Of a stretch of DNA of 64,000 nucleotides, positions 24,843-34,500 are shown one piece after another (the first letter of the stretch is position 1; each line of letters opens with the position of its first letter). This stretch comes from Lentzea terrae (GTDB lineage Bacteria > Actinomycetota > Actinomycetes > Mycobacteriales > Pseudonocardiaceae): contig NZ_QFWW01000008.1 in NCBI RefSeq assembly GCF_003265345.1, positions 291,440 through 355,439 on the forward strand, given 5' to 3'. Made by a program: the position numbers and the translations under genes. The notes beneath the pieces are model-generated. The model was not told the DNA's origin and made no database searches. It saw only the letters and a program-made list of their open reading frames with translations.

Positions 24843-26648
24843 CTAACCTCCTTCGAGCAACTCGAGTGCCAATGACGACACCGACGTTAGGAACGCCGGG
24901 TTCGAGATCGGTACAAGGCCGGTTCGATCCCGCACCGGCTCGACGAGCTCGCGTGCGTACGGCGCGAGAAGCTCGGACAGCCGATACCGCGGTTCGTGCC
25001 CGGCGCCCGCATCGCTCACCACGTGGGCCCGAAGCAGGCTTTCCAGCACTGGCGCTACGTCATCCGCCGTGCTGTCAGCCGGCTCCTCGGCGGTACCGAT
25101 CACGGCCAGCCGGTGGAGAACGCGCCGTTCCTCGATGCTCAGATCGTCGACGAGCGAGGCGATCGCCGCCCGCGCCGCTGCCGCACCGTCCACTGAGGAC
25201 GACACCAGCGGGGCATCCGGCCGGGCGACGAGCACCGTCGCGGCGACCCGAACCGCGAGAGGCAGCAGCCGGGCTGCTCGTACCACCTGCTCGGCGGCCT
25301 TCGGATCAGCCCCGACGCGGGCTGGTCCCACGATCTTGCCGAGCAACTCGACCGCTTCGGACACGGCGAACGCGTCCAACCCCACGTAGTGGGCGGAGTC
25401 GAGGGCCACCAGCCGCCGGCTGGTGACCAGCGCCGCGCTGCCGCCCGCCACGGGGAGCAGGGGATACACGCTCTCCGCGTCGGTCGCGTCGTCGAGGACG
25501 AGCAGAACCCGCCGGTCGACCAGCAGCGCACGTAACAGCGCCGCCCGGTCCTCCTCGCACACCGCATCGGCTTCTGGCTGCGCACCGAGCCTGCGGAGCA
25601 GTTCCGCGACCACATCGCCCGTCCCGCGGTCCCGGAGTTCGACGAGAATCTGCCCGTCGCGGTACGCCGACCGCAGCCGGTGTGCGGCGTGCACAGCCAG
25701 CGTCGTCTTGCCGACGCTGGGCAGGCCGTGCACGACGGCCACAGCGGGTGCGGCCGCATCGCCCGGCCTGCCCAGGATTCGCAGCAGCTCGTCGAGCTCC
25801 CGCTTGCGCCCGACGAAGTCGCCAACGGCTCGCGGCAACCAGAACATCGACGCCGCGTTCCCCGGTTTCGGCTGCTGCAAGGCGATCATCGCCTGGTACT
25901 GCTGATGCAGCACCGGGCTCGGCGAGAGACCCAGCTCGCGCGCCAACTCCTGACGCACCTCGTCGTAGACGGCGAAGGCCTCGGCTTGCCGGCCGGCCTG
26001 ATGCAGCGCGGCCATCTGCAGGCCGCGAAGGCGTTCCCGGATCGGGTGCGCGCGTGCCAGCTCCCCGATCTCGTCCAGGATGTCGAGCACCGACCCGGTG
26101 GCCAACTGGGCCTCGACGAGGTTCTCGTACGCCTCGATCCGGCGAGCGGTCAGCCGGTCCGCCTCGTGCTGCAACACCGGATTCCCCGCGAACTCCGCCA
26201 ACGCCGGACCCTGCCACAGATCCAGCGCCGCGCGGAGCAACCCCGTGGCACTGCTCGGATCACCTGACCGCAGACACGACCGGCCCTGCCGCGCCAACGC
26301 GTCGAACTTCGCGGCGTCAAGCGCGGAGCGCCCGAGTGAGATCTGATAGCCCGCAGCCTTGAAGACAAGGGAACAATCGCCGATGGCCTTGCGCAGGCCG
26401 CTCACGTAGGCCTGGAGGTTCTTCCGTGCCGTCCGAGGCTGCCCATGTGGCCACAGGGTCTCGACCAGCTCGTTCGTCGAAACCACAGAATTCGCCCGGC
26501 ACAACAGGATCGCCAGCAGAGTGCGCTGCTTGGCCGAGCCGGGATCGACGACTTTCGCTCCGTCGGTGACAGTCAGAGGCCCGAGGATTCGGAAGGCCAG
26601 CTGATCACCATCGGCTGCCGTGCCACCGCGATGGCCGACTCGCGTCAT
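24843..26648 (-). CDS. SARP/AfsR-type pathway regulator (wHTH-BTAD-NB-ARC)
   Basis: A protein of about 601 residues. An OmpR-like winged helix (LAFRILGPLTVTDGAKVVD, KQRTLLAILL, ELVETLWPHG) is followed by a bacterial transcriptional activator domain (QGPALAEFAGNPVLQHEADR, VYDEVRQELARELGLSPSP), then an NB-ARC ATPase (DFVGRKRELDELLRIL, P-loop GLPSVGKTT) and a helical end. SARPs activate biosynthetic operons by binding direct repeats near -35. The start ATG at 26648 is chosen for position; a TTG at 26753 is possible. The TAG stop lies inside the precursor's ribosome-site spacer, so precursor translation may be coupled to that of the regulator. Confidence 0.88.
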   Translation of the reverse strand: MTRVGHRGGTAADGDQLAFRILGPLTVTDGAKVVDPGSAKQRTLLAILLCRANSVVSTNELVETLWPHGQPRTARKNLQAYVSGLRKAIGDCSLVFKAAGYQISLGRSALDAAKFDALARQGRSCLRSGDPSSATGLLRAALDLWQGPALAEFAGNPVLQHEADRLTARRIEAYENLVEAQLATGSVLDILDEIGELARAHPIRERLRGLQMAALHQAGRQAEAFAVYDEVRQELARELGLSPSPVLHQQYQAMIALQQPKPGNAASMFWLPRAVGDFVGRKRELDELLRILGRPGDAAAPAVAVVHGLPSVGKTTLAVHAAHRLRSAYRDGQILVELRDRGTGDVVAELLRRLGAQPEADAVCEEDRAALLRALLVDRRVLLVLDDATDAESVYPLLPVAGGSAALVTSRRLVALDSAHYVGLDAFAVSEAVELLGKIVGPARVGADPKAAEQVVRAARLLPLAVRVAATVLVARPDAPLVSSSVDGAAAARAAIASLVDDLSIEERRVLHRLAVIGTAEEPADSTADDVAPVLESLLRAHVVSDAGAGHEPRYRLSELLAPYARELVEPVRDRTGLVPISNPAFLTSVSSLALELLEGG

Positions 26649-26695
26649 GCCGGTGATGCCTGACGCCGTGCACAGCGCATCTGACGACCGGCCCT

Positions 26696-26715
26696 TGGTG
26701 ATCGACCGGTCACCA
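26696..26715. promoter_or_regulatory. Small inverted repeat upstream of SARP gene
   Basis: TGGTGA (26696-26701) and TCACCA (26710-26715) flank 8 bases in the 327-base intergenic region between the divergent SARP and secreted-protein genes. Nothing else was recognised in that interval. It may be an operator; arms of 6 bp are weak evidence. Confidence 0.25.
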
Positions 26716-26975
26716 TCGCGGGTCTCTGGTTGTGATTGGCACGGGTCCTCCAAGTTCGTCGGTCGGCCTGGCGGGCGACAACAGCGTCTCCAGCGTGCTG
26801 GGAACCACTGGACGGCAGCTGAACAGGCAATGGACGTACGTCAGATTCCGTCGGCTGCTGGCCGCGGCTGGGTCGTTGCCGACCTGAACGGCCCAGCGAT
26901 GATCAATCACGATGGCCCCTCGTGCTGAGCCGACGTCGCTGCTAAGTTCGTGTGCTCGGATGCCGAGGGGGCGTT

Positions 26976-28085
26976 GTGTGGCGACGAGTCGTGCTCTTGT
27001 CCGTGATGATTTTGTTGGCCGGTGGGGGGATCGCGGCTGCTGACGCCGCACCACCGGCCAAGGTGCTGTCGAACTTCGAGAACTACTGGGGCGTCAGCCT
27101 CAACCGGGACTGCGGGTTCTCCCAAGCGTTGCCGAACGCGCCGGGGCGGAGCGTCTGGCTGTTCTGCGACACGGCGTGGACCGACTTCAACGGCGAGCAC
27201 TTCATCGGCGGCTCCACCGCGGCTGTCGGTCCGTACACGCCCGGTCAGGTGCCGACCGATCTCGACGAACTGCCGACTCCGCCGGCCGCGCCACGTCCGC
27301 ACCCTCACTACGGCGGCCCGGCCCCGTTCCTACCGACACCGACCGGACTGCTGAACCCCGGCGGGCAGCCGTGCACCGCCGACGGCACCCAGTATCCGGC
27401 GTCGTGGCTCACCGGGGTCACGGCCCACCAGGGCATGCTGCTGATCACCTATGGCGACGTGTGCGTGACCCGGACTGCGACACCGTTCCTCGTGCAGCGC
27501 TTCGGGATCGCCGAATACGATCCGGCGGCGAACGTGATCCGTGCGCAGACCACCGTGATCTCCCGGCCCGGCGAGCAACTGCGGGCCGCGGAAGTCCTCG
27601 GGTCTCCCATCATCTCCGGCGGCTACCTGTACCTGTACGGCTCGGAATGCACGGCGTCGGCCTGGGGCGTGTGCGCCGGCGGCAGCACCTACACCGCCCG
27701 CGTAGCCGCGAATGCGGCGTCGTGGCGTTCCGTGAACGGGTACCGCTGGTACAGCGCCGGAGGTATGTCACGGGATCCGGCGAACGCGACGAATGTCATG
27801 CCCGCCGCACCGTTGGCGTTGTCCGTGCACGAGTTCACCGGTCACGGCCTGAACGCCATCGTGCAGAAGGATCTGGCCGGTGGCTTCGAGGTCTGGCGGG
27901 CACCCGGCCCGGCCGGTCCGTGGACCCGTGCCGGCGGAGGAAAGGTCGGCTGTTCCGGCGGCAGTGGCGTCGACCTGTGTCGTGCTCTGACCGGACATCC
28001 CGAGCTGTCGACCGACTCCCAGCTGATGATCTCCTACTTCAACCCGGGAAGCGCACACGTCGAGGTGGCCGCGTTCCCGTGGTAG
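26976..28085 (+). CDS. Secreted protein, beta-propeller-like, unknown function
   Basis: A 369-residue protein with a Sec signal (VLLSVMILLAGGGIAAADAA). The mature part has repeated Trp/Gly-rich strands (VSLNRDCGFSQALPNAPG, WLFCDTAWTDF, YLYLYGSECTASAWGVC, MISYFNPGSAHVEVAAFPW) that recall the five-blade propellers of DUF4185-like or glycoside hydrolase 43-like proteins, but no catalytic residues can be assigned. Seven or so Cys suggest disulfides. Start GTG 26976 follows GAGGGGG by 4 bases. It is divergent from the RiPP regulator and probably unrelated to the cluster. Confidence 0.7.
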   Translation: MWRRVVLLSVMILLAGGGIAAADAAPPAKVLSNFENYWGVSLNRDCGFSQALPNAPGRSVWLFCDTAWTDFNGEHFIGGSTAAVGPYTPGQVPTDLDELPTPPAAPRPHPHYGGPAPFLPTPTGLLNPGGQPCTADGTQYPASWLTGVTAHQGMLLITYGDVCVTRTATPFLVQRFGIAEYDPAANVIRAQTTVISRPGEQLRAAEVLGSPIISGGYLYLYGSECTASAWGVCAGGSTYTARVAANAASWRSVNGYRWYSAGGMSRDPANATNVMPAAPLALSVHEFTGHGLNAIVQKDLAGGFEVWRAPGPAGPWTRAGGGKVGCSGGSGVDLCRALTGHPELSTDSQLMISYFNPGSAHVEVAAFPW

Positions 28086-28151
28086 TGGCCAGGAACAGCC
28101 GGCGCGGTACCGCAGTCGTGTTGGGCGAGGGCGAAGCCATGTCCTGGTACA

Positions 28152-28970
28152 TCAGTCTTGCTGGTTGCGTGCCACGAGCTTGCGCTGGGTCCGGCGACCT
28201 TGCGCCACCATGAACGGAACAGCGCGCAGTCCGAAGCGCGGGAACGTGTCGGCGAGCCGGGCCAGCGCTCCGCGCCACCTCGGGAGGGTGGTGACCGGTT
28301 TCGGTTTGTCGAGCACAGCGGCGACGGCGGCGGCGATGTCGGCTGGCTGCAGCAGCGTGCCGGAGAACGACAGTGCGGCGGCCGGATCACCGAGCTTGTC
28401 GTAGAGCATCGGCGTCCAGATGCCGTCCGGGCAGACGCACGAGATGTCGATGTCCTGGACGCCCGCCTGCCGGAGATCGGCGAGGGTGCTGAGGCTGAAG
28501 CCGATGGCCGCGTGCTTGGAGGCGGCGTACACCGCTTCGCCCGTGACGGCCGTGATGCCCGCGAGGGACACGACGTTCACGACGTGCCCTCCGCCGTGAC
28601 CGCGCATGGCCCGGATCGCGGCGACCGTGCCGTTGATGGTCCCGAGGGCGTTGACCTCGACCATCAGCCTGCGGGTGGCGGCGTCCTGCTCCCAGGCGGG
28701 ACCGGTCACCAGAACCCCCGCGTTGTTGACCCAGACCTCGAGCCGGCCCGCACGGGCGACGATGTCGTCGCACGCCGCTTCCACGGCCGCGTCGTCCCGC
28801 ACGTCGAGCACCCGCGCGATCGCGCCGATCTCGGTGGCCGTCGCGGTCGCGGTGGCTTCGTCGACGTCGGTGACCAGCACCGTGTAGCCGCGGTCGACCA
28901 GCATCCGCGCGACCAGCTTGCCGACGCCGCGCCCGGCACCCGTCACGACCGCGCCCGCTTTCACCGTCAT
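28152..28970 (-). CDS. SDR family oxidoreductase
   Basis: A 272-residue short-chain dehydrogenase with VVTGAGRGVGKLVARMLVD, VWVNNAGVLVTG, VVSLAGITAVTGEAVYAASKH (Ser, YxxxK) and CPDGIWTPML. The C-terminal 45 residues (PRWRGALARLADTFPRFGLR) are longer than in FabG. It follows the chorismatase on the same strand after 74 bases, so it may act on the aromatic or polyketide product or be a housekeeping gene. Confidence 0.85.
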   Translation of the reverse strand: MTVKAGAVVTGAGRGVGKLVARMLVDRGYTVLVTDVDEATATATATEIGAIARVLDVRDDAAVEAACDDIVARAGRLEVWVNNAGVLVTGPAWEQDAATRRLMVEVNALGTINGTVAAIRAMRGHGGGHVVNVVSLAGITAVTGEAVYAASKHAAIGFSLSTLADLRQAGVQDIDISCVCPDGIWTPMLYDKLGDPAAALSFSGTLLQPADIAAAVAAVLDKPKPVTTLPRWRGALARLADTFPRFGLRAVPFMVAQGRRTQRKLVARNQQD

Positions 28971-29044
28971 GGCAGAAGTATCGCGACCTTCGTGTCGTTG
29001 ATCGACCCCGACGTGTGCTGACCCGGCTCCGAACGCGCGCGATC

Positions 29045-30031
29045 TCATCCGGCCACGTCCGGAAAGACGATCCCCTCGATCTCGACCAGCAGATCGGAGC
29101 GGCAGAGGTCCACGTTGAGGAACGCGATGTCGGCGGCCGGGCTGAACGCCTTCGCGCAGATCTCCCGCACGGTCAGGAGATCCTGCCGGTCGCGGACGTA
29201 CACCTTGATGTTGCGCAGATCTTCGAGCCGCCTGCCGGGCCGCAGCCCGTGCCGGGCCAGGTTGTCCGCGCTCAGCAGGTGTTCGAGGTTGGCGAGCGTC
29301 TCGCCGCACTGCTCGGCGAGCTGGCCGCGGTGCAGGGTCTCGTGTCCGACCACGCTGGCGGTGCCGGACACGTAGATGGACGCCCCGCTGCCCGCTGCTG
29401 TCACGTGGGTGGCGCGGGCGAAGCTGGGGGAGGAGGGGCCGTAGCGTTCCGGGTAGCGGTAGGCGGGCACCTGGCGGCTGTTCTCGATGGTGACGCGGTG
29501 CGCGGAACGGCCGGCCAGCAGGCAGAAACCGATGCCGCCGCCGAGTGCCCCGACACCTGTGGCCGCGGGCAGTTGTTCCTCCGTGAACCCGAACTCGTGG
29601 AACGCCTGTGCCCGGCCCCGGCAGAAGTCGCGGTAGACCTCCAGGCCCTCGCTGTTCGTGCCGTTGATGTTCTCGACGAAGTTCCACATCCGGAAAATTC
29701 GCTGGTAGTCCAGCGTCCTGGTCAGGCCGAGGGCGGTCAGGTAGGCGGCCCGGACCGCCTCCGTGCAGTCGTCCGAAGAGTCGATCCTGGCCGCACAGAA
29801 AAGGGTCTCACCGTCGTGTGCGTGCACCACACCGTCGAGCGTGCCGCGCTCGATCGGCCGGTCGGTGTGCCAGACCTCGGTGAAGGCGTCTGCGGAGTCC
29901 GCCACCGCGTGCACGGTCAGCTCGGGGAAACCGCGGTCCAGGTGCGGGTTCCGGCGCTGGGGACCGTAGACCACCGCGCCGAGCACGGCAGAGCTGGAGA
30001 AAGGTCCCGTCTGGAAGGAGGACCAGGTCAC
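29045..30031 (-). CDS. Chorismatase, FkbO/Hyg5 family
   Basis: A 328-residue protein whose core matches the chorismatases: LDYQRIFRMWNFVENINGTN, LEVYRDFCRGRAQAFHEFGF, ATGVGALGGGIGFCLLAG and the C-terminal DLLVEIEGIVFPDVAG. These enzymes remove pyruvate from chorismate to give a dihydroxycyclohexadiene acid (FkbO) or 3-hydroxybenzoate (Hyg5). A Cys at about residue 310, within LCRSDLLVEIE, agrees with what I recall of Hyg5-type enzymes, so 3-hydroxybenzoate is favoured. It overlaps the halogenase stop by 4 bases (GTGA) and lies across from a PKS that has an acid-activating loading domain, which would use this starter. Confidence 0.85.
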   Translation of the reverse strand: MTWSSFQTGPFSSSAVLGAVVYGPQRRNPHLDRGFPELTVHAVADSADAFTEVWHTDRPIERGTLDGVVHAHDGETLFCAARIDSSDDCTEAVRAAYLTALGLTRTLDYQRIFRMWNFVENINGTNSEGLEVYRDFCRGRAQAFHEFGFTEEQLPAATGVGALGGGIGFCLLAGRSAHRVTIENSRQVPAYRYPERYGPSSPSFARATHVTAAGSGASIYVSGTASVVGHETLHRGQLAEQCGETLANLEHLLSADNLARHGLRPGRRLEDLRNIKVYVRDRQDLLTVREICAKAFSPAADIAFLNVDLCRSDLLVEIEGIVFPDVAG

Positions 30032-31455
30032 CTTCTCTCCCAGCTCAATCCGTCCTTGCTCACCACGAGACCGCTCGCGCCGTGGTCGGTCGCAGGTCCG
30101 TGCAGGGCCTCGTCCTGGAGGTTCCTGCCCTCCTGGAACGTCTCGCCGACGACGCGCGAGGAGTACAGCGGGTTGGTCCCGTCGGCCGCGACCGCCAGCT
30201 CCTCCACGCTCCGGCCGAGGTCGGCGGCTGCGGTACTGAGCTCGGCGAGCATGTCACCGGAAGCCAGCCCGCCCACGAGCTCGGCGAACGCCGCGGTCTC
30301 CGCGGCGTCCACCTCGGTCAGCTTCTTCGCGGACCAGAAGTAGGACTTCTCGTCGCGGTGCATGTCGTAGAAGGAGATGAGGAACTTGTAGAACAGCGAG
30401 TACTCGTGGCGGTAGCGGCTCTCGAACTCGGCGAATGCGGTCTCCTCCGCCAGCTCGCCGTCGAGGCAGCTGTTGATCGAACGGGCGGCGAGCAGCGCGC
30501 CGTAGGTGGCGAGGTGCACGCCCGAGGAGAGCACCGGGTCCACGAAGCAGGCCGCGTCACCGACGAGCACCATGCCGGGGGCCCAGAACTTCTCCTTCCA
30601 GTACGAGTAGTCCTTGCGCACCCGGACCTGGTCGTACGGAGGTTCGGTCGAGGTGGGCACGCCCTCAAGCTTCGCGGCGACCTCGGGGCAGGCGGCGATC
30701 AGGTTCGTCCAGGCCTCGCGCGGATCTCCCTGCACCAGCGATTTCAGCTCCGGTGACACGACGGCGCCCACGCTGGTCAGGTTGTCGCGCAGTGGGATGT
30801 ACCAGATCCAGCCCGCGTCGAACGCGGCGCAGAAGATGTTGCCGCGCTGGGGTTCCGGGAGCCGCGCGCCACCGGCGAAGTAGCCGAAGACGGCGAGGTT
30901 GCGGAAGAAGTCGGAGTGGATCCGGTCGCCGAGCGTGCGGTGGATGCGGCTGGTGTTCCCGGACGCGTCCACGACGTGGCGTGCTTGTGCGGTGTGCGTC
31001 GTGCCGTCGGCGTCCACGTACCGGACTCCGGTGCAGCGGTCACCGTCCTCGAGCACCTCGCGCACCGCGCAGTTCTCCCGCACCTCCACGCCGTTCGCGG
31101 CGGCGTTGCGCAACAGGATCTCGTCGAACCGCGACCGTTCCACCTGGAACGCCGTCGACTGCGGTTCGGGCACACGAGGCGACATGGCGAAGCTGAACTG
31201 CCACGGTTCGGGGTTGCTCCCCCAGCGGAAGGTGCCTCCGCGCTTGAGCGTGAAGCCCGCGCGTTCCACCTCGTCCGCCACGCCGAGCAAGCCGCACAGA
31301 CCGTGCACGGTGGACGGCAGCAGGGACTCGCCGATCTGGTACCTGGGAAAGGTCTCCTTCTCCAGCAGCAGTACCCGGTGTCCGCGCATCGCGACCACTG
31401 TGGCCGCGGTCGAGCCCGCCGGGCCGCCACCGACGACGATCACGTCGTACGTCAT
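30028..31455 (-). CDS. FADH2-dependent halogenase
   Basis: A 475-residue flavoprotein of the tryptophan-halogenase-like family: GGGPAGSTAATVVAMRGHRV dinucleotide motif, GWIWYIPLRDNLTSVGAVV (WxWxIP, residues near 216) which marks halogenases, and LVGDAACFVDPVLSSGVHLA (F-x-P-x-L-x-SG) near 303. It resembles the halogenases acting on carrier-bound or phenolic substrates rather than free Trp. With the chorismatase it likely chlorinates the hydroxybenzoate-derived ring. A flavin reductase partner is not seen in the window. Confidence 0.88.
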   Translation of the reverse strand: MTYDVIVVGGGPAGSTAATVVAMRGHRVLLLEKETFPRYQIGESLLPSTVHGLCGLLGVADEVERAGFTLKRGGTFRWGSNPEPWQFSFAMSPRVPEPQSTAFQVERSRFDEILLRNAAANGVEVRENCAVREVLEDGDRCTGVRYVDADGTTHTAQARHVVDASGNTSRIHRTLGDRIHSDFFRNLAVFGYFAGGARLPEPQRGNIFCAAFDAGWIWYIPLRDNLTSVGAVVSPELKSLVQGDPREAWTNLIAACPEVAAKLEGVPTSTEPPYDQVRVRKDYSYWKEKFWAPGMVLVGDAACFVDPVLSSGVHLATYGALLAARSINSCLDGELAEETAFAEFESRYRHEYSLFYKFLISFYDMHRDEKSYFWSAKKLTEVDAAETAAFAELVGGLASGDMLAELSTAAADLGRSVEELAVAADGTNPLYSSRVVGETFQEGRNLQDEALHGPATDHGASGLVVSKDGLSWERR

Positions 31456-31559
31456 GCTGCTGTCCCCCTGAAGCAGTGCTGTTTCGTCCCACGTTAGCCA
31501 GATTCGGGCACCATGGGTTTCGCGGTGTCCGCAGCCGGAGAAGATCGTCGGGGGTTCGC
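31456..31559. promoter_or_regulatory. Divergent promoter interval, halogenase operon and PKS
   Basis: The 104 bases between the two divergent starts must hold both promoters. I see no clear dyad. A GGGGG ribosome site lies 6 bases before the GTG at 31560. Confidence 0.4.
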
Positions 31560-34500
31560 GTGCTTGTTCGTCCTCTTCCTGAGCTGTTGAAAGACAACGC
31601 TCGCGTGCACGGGGACAAGGTGGCCTACGCGGACGATTCCCGGATGGTGACCTGGCGTGAGCTGGAGGCCAGGACCGCGCGGCTGGCGGCGGGACTCGGG
31701 GCCGGCCGCGGCGAGCGGGTCGCTCTCCTGCTCGGCGACGGTGTGGCGCTCGTGGAGGCGTTGCTGGCGGTGACCAGGGCGGCGGCGGTCGGGGTGCTCA
31801 TCAGTCCGCACAACACGGACGCGGAACTGGCAGGTCTGTTCGCCGACTGCGCACCGGCGCTGGTCGTGACCGATCGGGAGCGGTTGCCGCGGGTGCGGGC
31901 GCTCGGCCACGAGCGGATCGTCGTTCTGGGCGACGACTCCCTCATGGAGACGGCGGGGCGGCCGCGCGACGATCTCGGACTCGACGAGCCCGCGTGGCTC
32001 ATCTACACCTCCGGCACGGGTGGCACGCCGAAAGCGGCGGTCTCCACGCAGCGTGCGGCCCTGTGGTCACCGGTGCACTGCTACGGGCCGGTGCTGGGGC
32101 TGTCCGAGCGAGACCGGTTGCTGTGGCCGCTGCCGATGTCGCACAGCTTCGCCCATTCCCTGTGCCTGCTGGGGATCGTGGTGGCCGGTGCGAGCGCGCG
32201 GGTGTGCACCCGCCGGGATCCGGCCGCCGTGGCGGGACTGATCACCAGCTTCGAACCGACAGTGCTGGCCGGCGTGCCCGCGACCTACCGTCAGCTGCTC
32301 GCCACCGGCCTGGTGCAGGCACCGTCGCTGCGGATCTGCCTCACGGCGGGCGCTCCCAGCGACGCGGTGCTGCGCACGGAGGTGGAAGCGGCGCTCGGCG
32401 CACCGCTGCACGACTGCTACGGCAGCACCGAGACGTGCGGCATGATCGCCGTCGAACCGGCGGGCGCGCCACGCGTGCCCGGCACGAGCGGCCCGCCGAT
32501 CCCCGGTGTCGAGGTCCGGCTGACCGGTCCCGACGACGAGATCTGGGTGCGCGGCCCCGGTCTGATCTCCGGCTACCACAACGCACCGGAGCTGACCGCG
32601 GAGGCGATGCCGGACGGGTGGTACCGCACCGGCGACCAGGGGCGCCTGGACGGGCACGGGCACCTCACCGTCACCGGGCGGGTGAGCGATCGCATCGTGC
32701 GGGGTGGGCACAAGATCGACCCGGCCGAGGTCGAACGGGTGTTGCTCGGTCTGCCGGGCGTCCACGACGTGGCTGTGGTTGCGCGACCACACCCGCTCAC
32801 GGGCGAGGCGCCGGTGGCGTTCGTCGTGCCCGCGGATGATGCGGTCGACCCGGCCGCGTTGCTCGGTGCCTGCGCTGAGGTCCTCTCCGCGCACAAGGTC
32901 CCGGAGGAGGTCCTGTTCATCCCGGCGGTTCCGCGCACGGGGTCCGGCAAGCCGCGACGCCGGGTGCTCCGCGATTCGCTGGTGCGGGCGCGCACGGACG
33001 TCGCCGAGTCGCTCGCCGCGCGCCCACCCGGCGAACGCCTCGCCGGGGCGCTCGAACTGGTGCTGGACGAGCTCGCCGCCATCAACGGCACCCGGCCCGA
33101 TCCGCGCACCGCGTTCGCCGACTTCGGCGTCACGTCGCTGCAGGCGACGACGTTGTGGCAGCGCCTCACCGCCAGGACCGGGCTGCGGCTGGCGGCCACC
33201 CTGGTCTGGGAGCACCCGACTCCCGAAGCACTGGCGGCGCACCTCACGGGACTGCTGGGTGGCGGTGCCGTCGAGGTCACCGACCGGGTGACTCCTCGCC
33301 ACGACCCCGCCGAGCCGGTGGCGATCGTCGGGATCGGTTGCCGGTACCCCGGCGGCGTGGCCTCACCCGAGGACCTGTGGCGGCTGGTGCGCGACGGTGC
33401 CGACGCGACCGGCGACTTCCCCGCCGACCGGGGCTGGGACCTGGACTCGGTGTACGACCCGGACGCCGAGCGGGCCGGGACCAGCTACACCCGCCGGGGC
33501 GGGTTCCTGCGGGACGTGGCGGACTTCGACCCGTCGTTCTTCGGGATCTCACCGCGGGAAGCACTGGCGATGGACCCCCAGCAGCGGTTGCTCCTGGAGG
33601 TCGCCTGGGAAGCCTTCGAACGCTCCGGTGTCGCGCCGTCGTCGTTGCGCGGCACGGACACCGGCGTCTTCGTCGGACTGATGCACGGTGGCTACGAATC
33701 CAGGCTCGACCTGCCCGACATGGAGTCCCACCTGGTGCTCGGCTCGGCGGGCAGCGTCGCTTCCGGACGAATCTCCTACGTGCTCGGCCTGCGCGGTCCG
33801 TCGATGACGATCGACACGGCCTGCTCGTCCTCACTGGTCGCCCTGCACCTGGCAGCCAGGGCACTGCGCGCGGGTGAGTGCTCGCTGGCACTGGCCGGTG
33901 GCGCCACGGTGATGGCCACCCCGCGGTCCTTCATCGCGTTCAGCCAGCAGCGGGCCCTGTCCCCGGACGGCCGGTGCCGCTCGTACTCGGCGGGCGCGGA
34001 CGGCACCGGGTGGGCCGAGGGCGCGGGCGTGGTCGTGCTGGAACGGCTGGCGGACGCGCGCCGCAACGGCCATCCGGTGCTCGCCGTGCTGCGCGGGTCC
34101 GCGGTGAACTCCGACGGTGCTTCCAACGGGCTCACCGCGCCCAGCACGGTGGCGCAGCAGGAGGTCATCCGCCTCGCACTCGCGGACGCGCGCCTGAACG
34201 AGTCCGATGTGGACGTCGTCGAGGGGCACGGCACGGCGACCAGGCTCGGTGATCCGGTCGAGGTCGCCGCGCTGCTGGCCACGTACGGCAGGGGCCGCGC
34301 AGAGGACCGCCCACTGCTGCTCGGGTCGGTCAAGTCGAACCTCGGGCACACGCAGGCCGCGGCAGGGGTGGCCGGGCTGATCAAGCTCATCTGGGCGCTG
34401 CGCCACGACGAGCTGCCGAAGTCGTTGTACGCGGACGTTCCCTCGCCCCACGTGGACTGGTCGGCCGGTGCGGTGCGGCTGGTGGCCGAGCACGCGGCGT

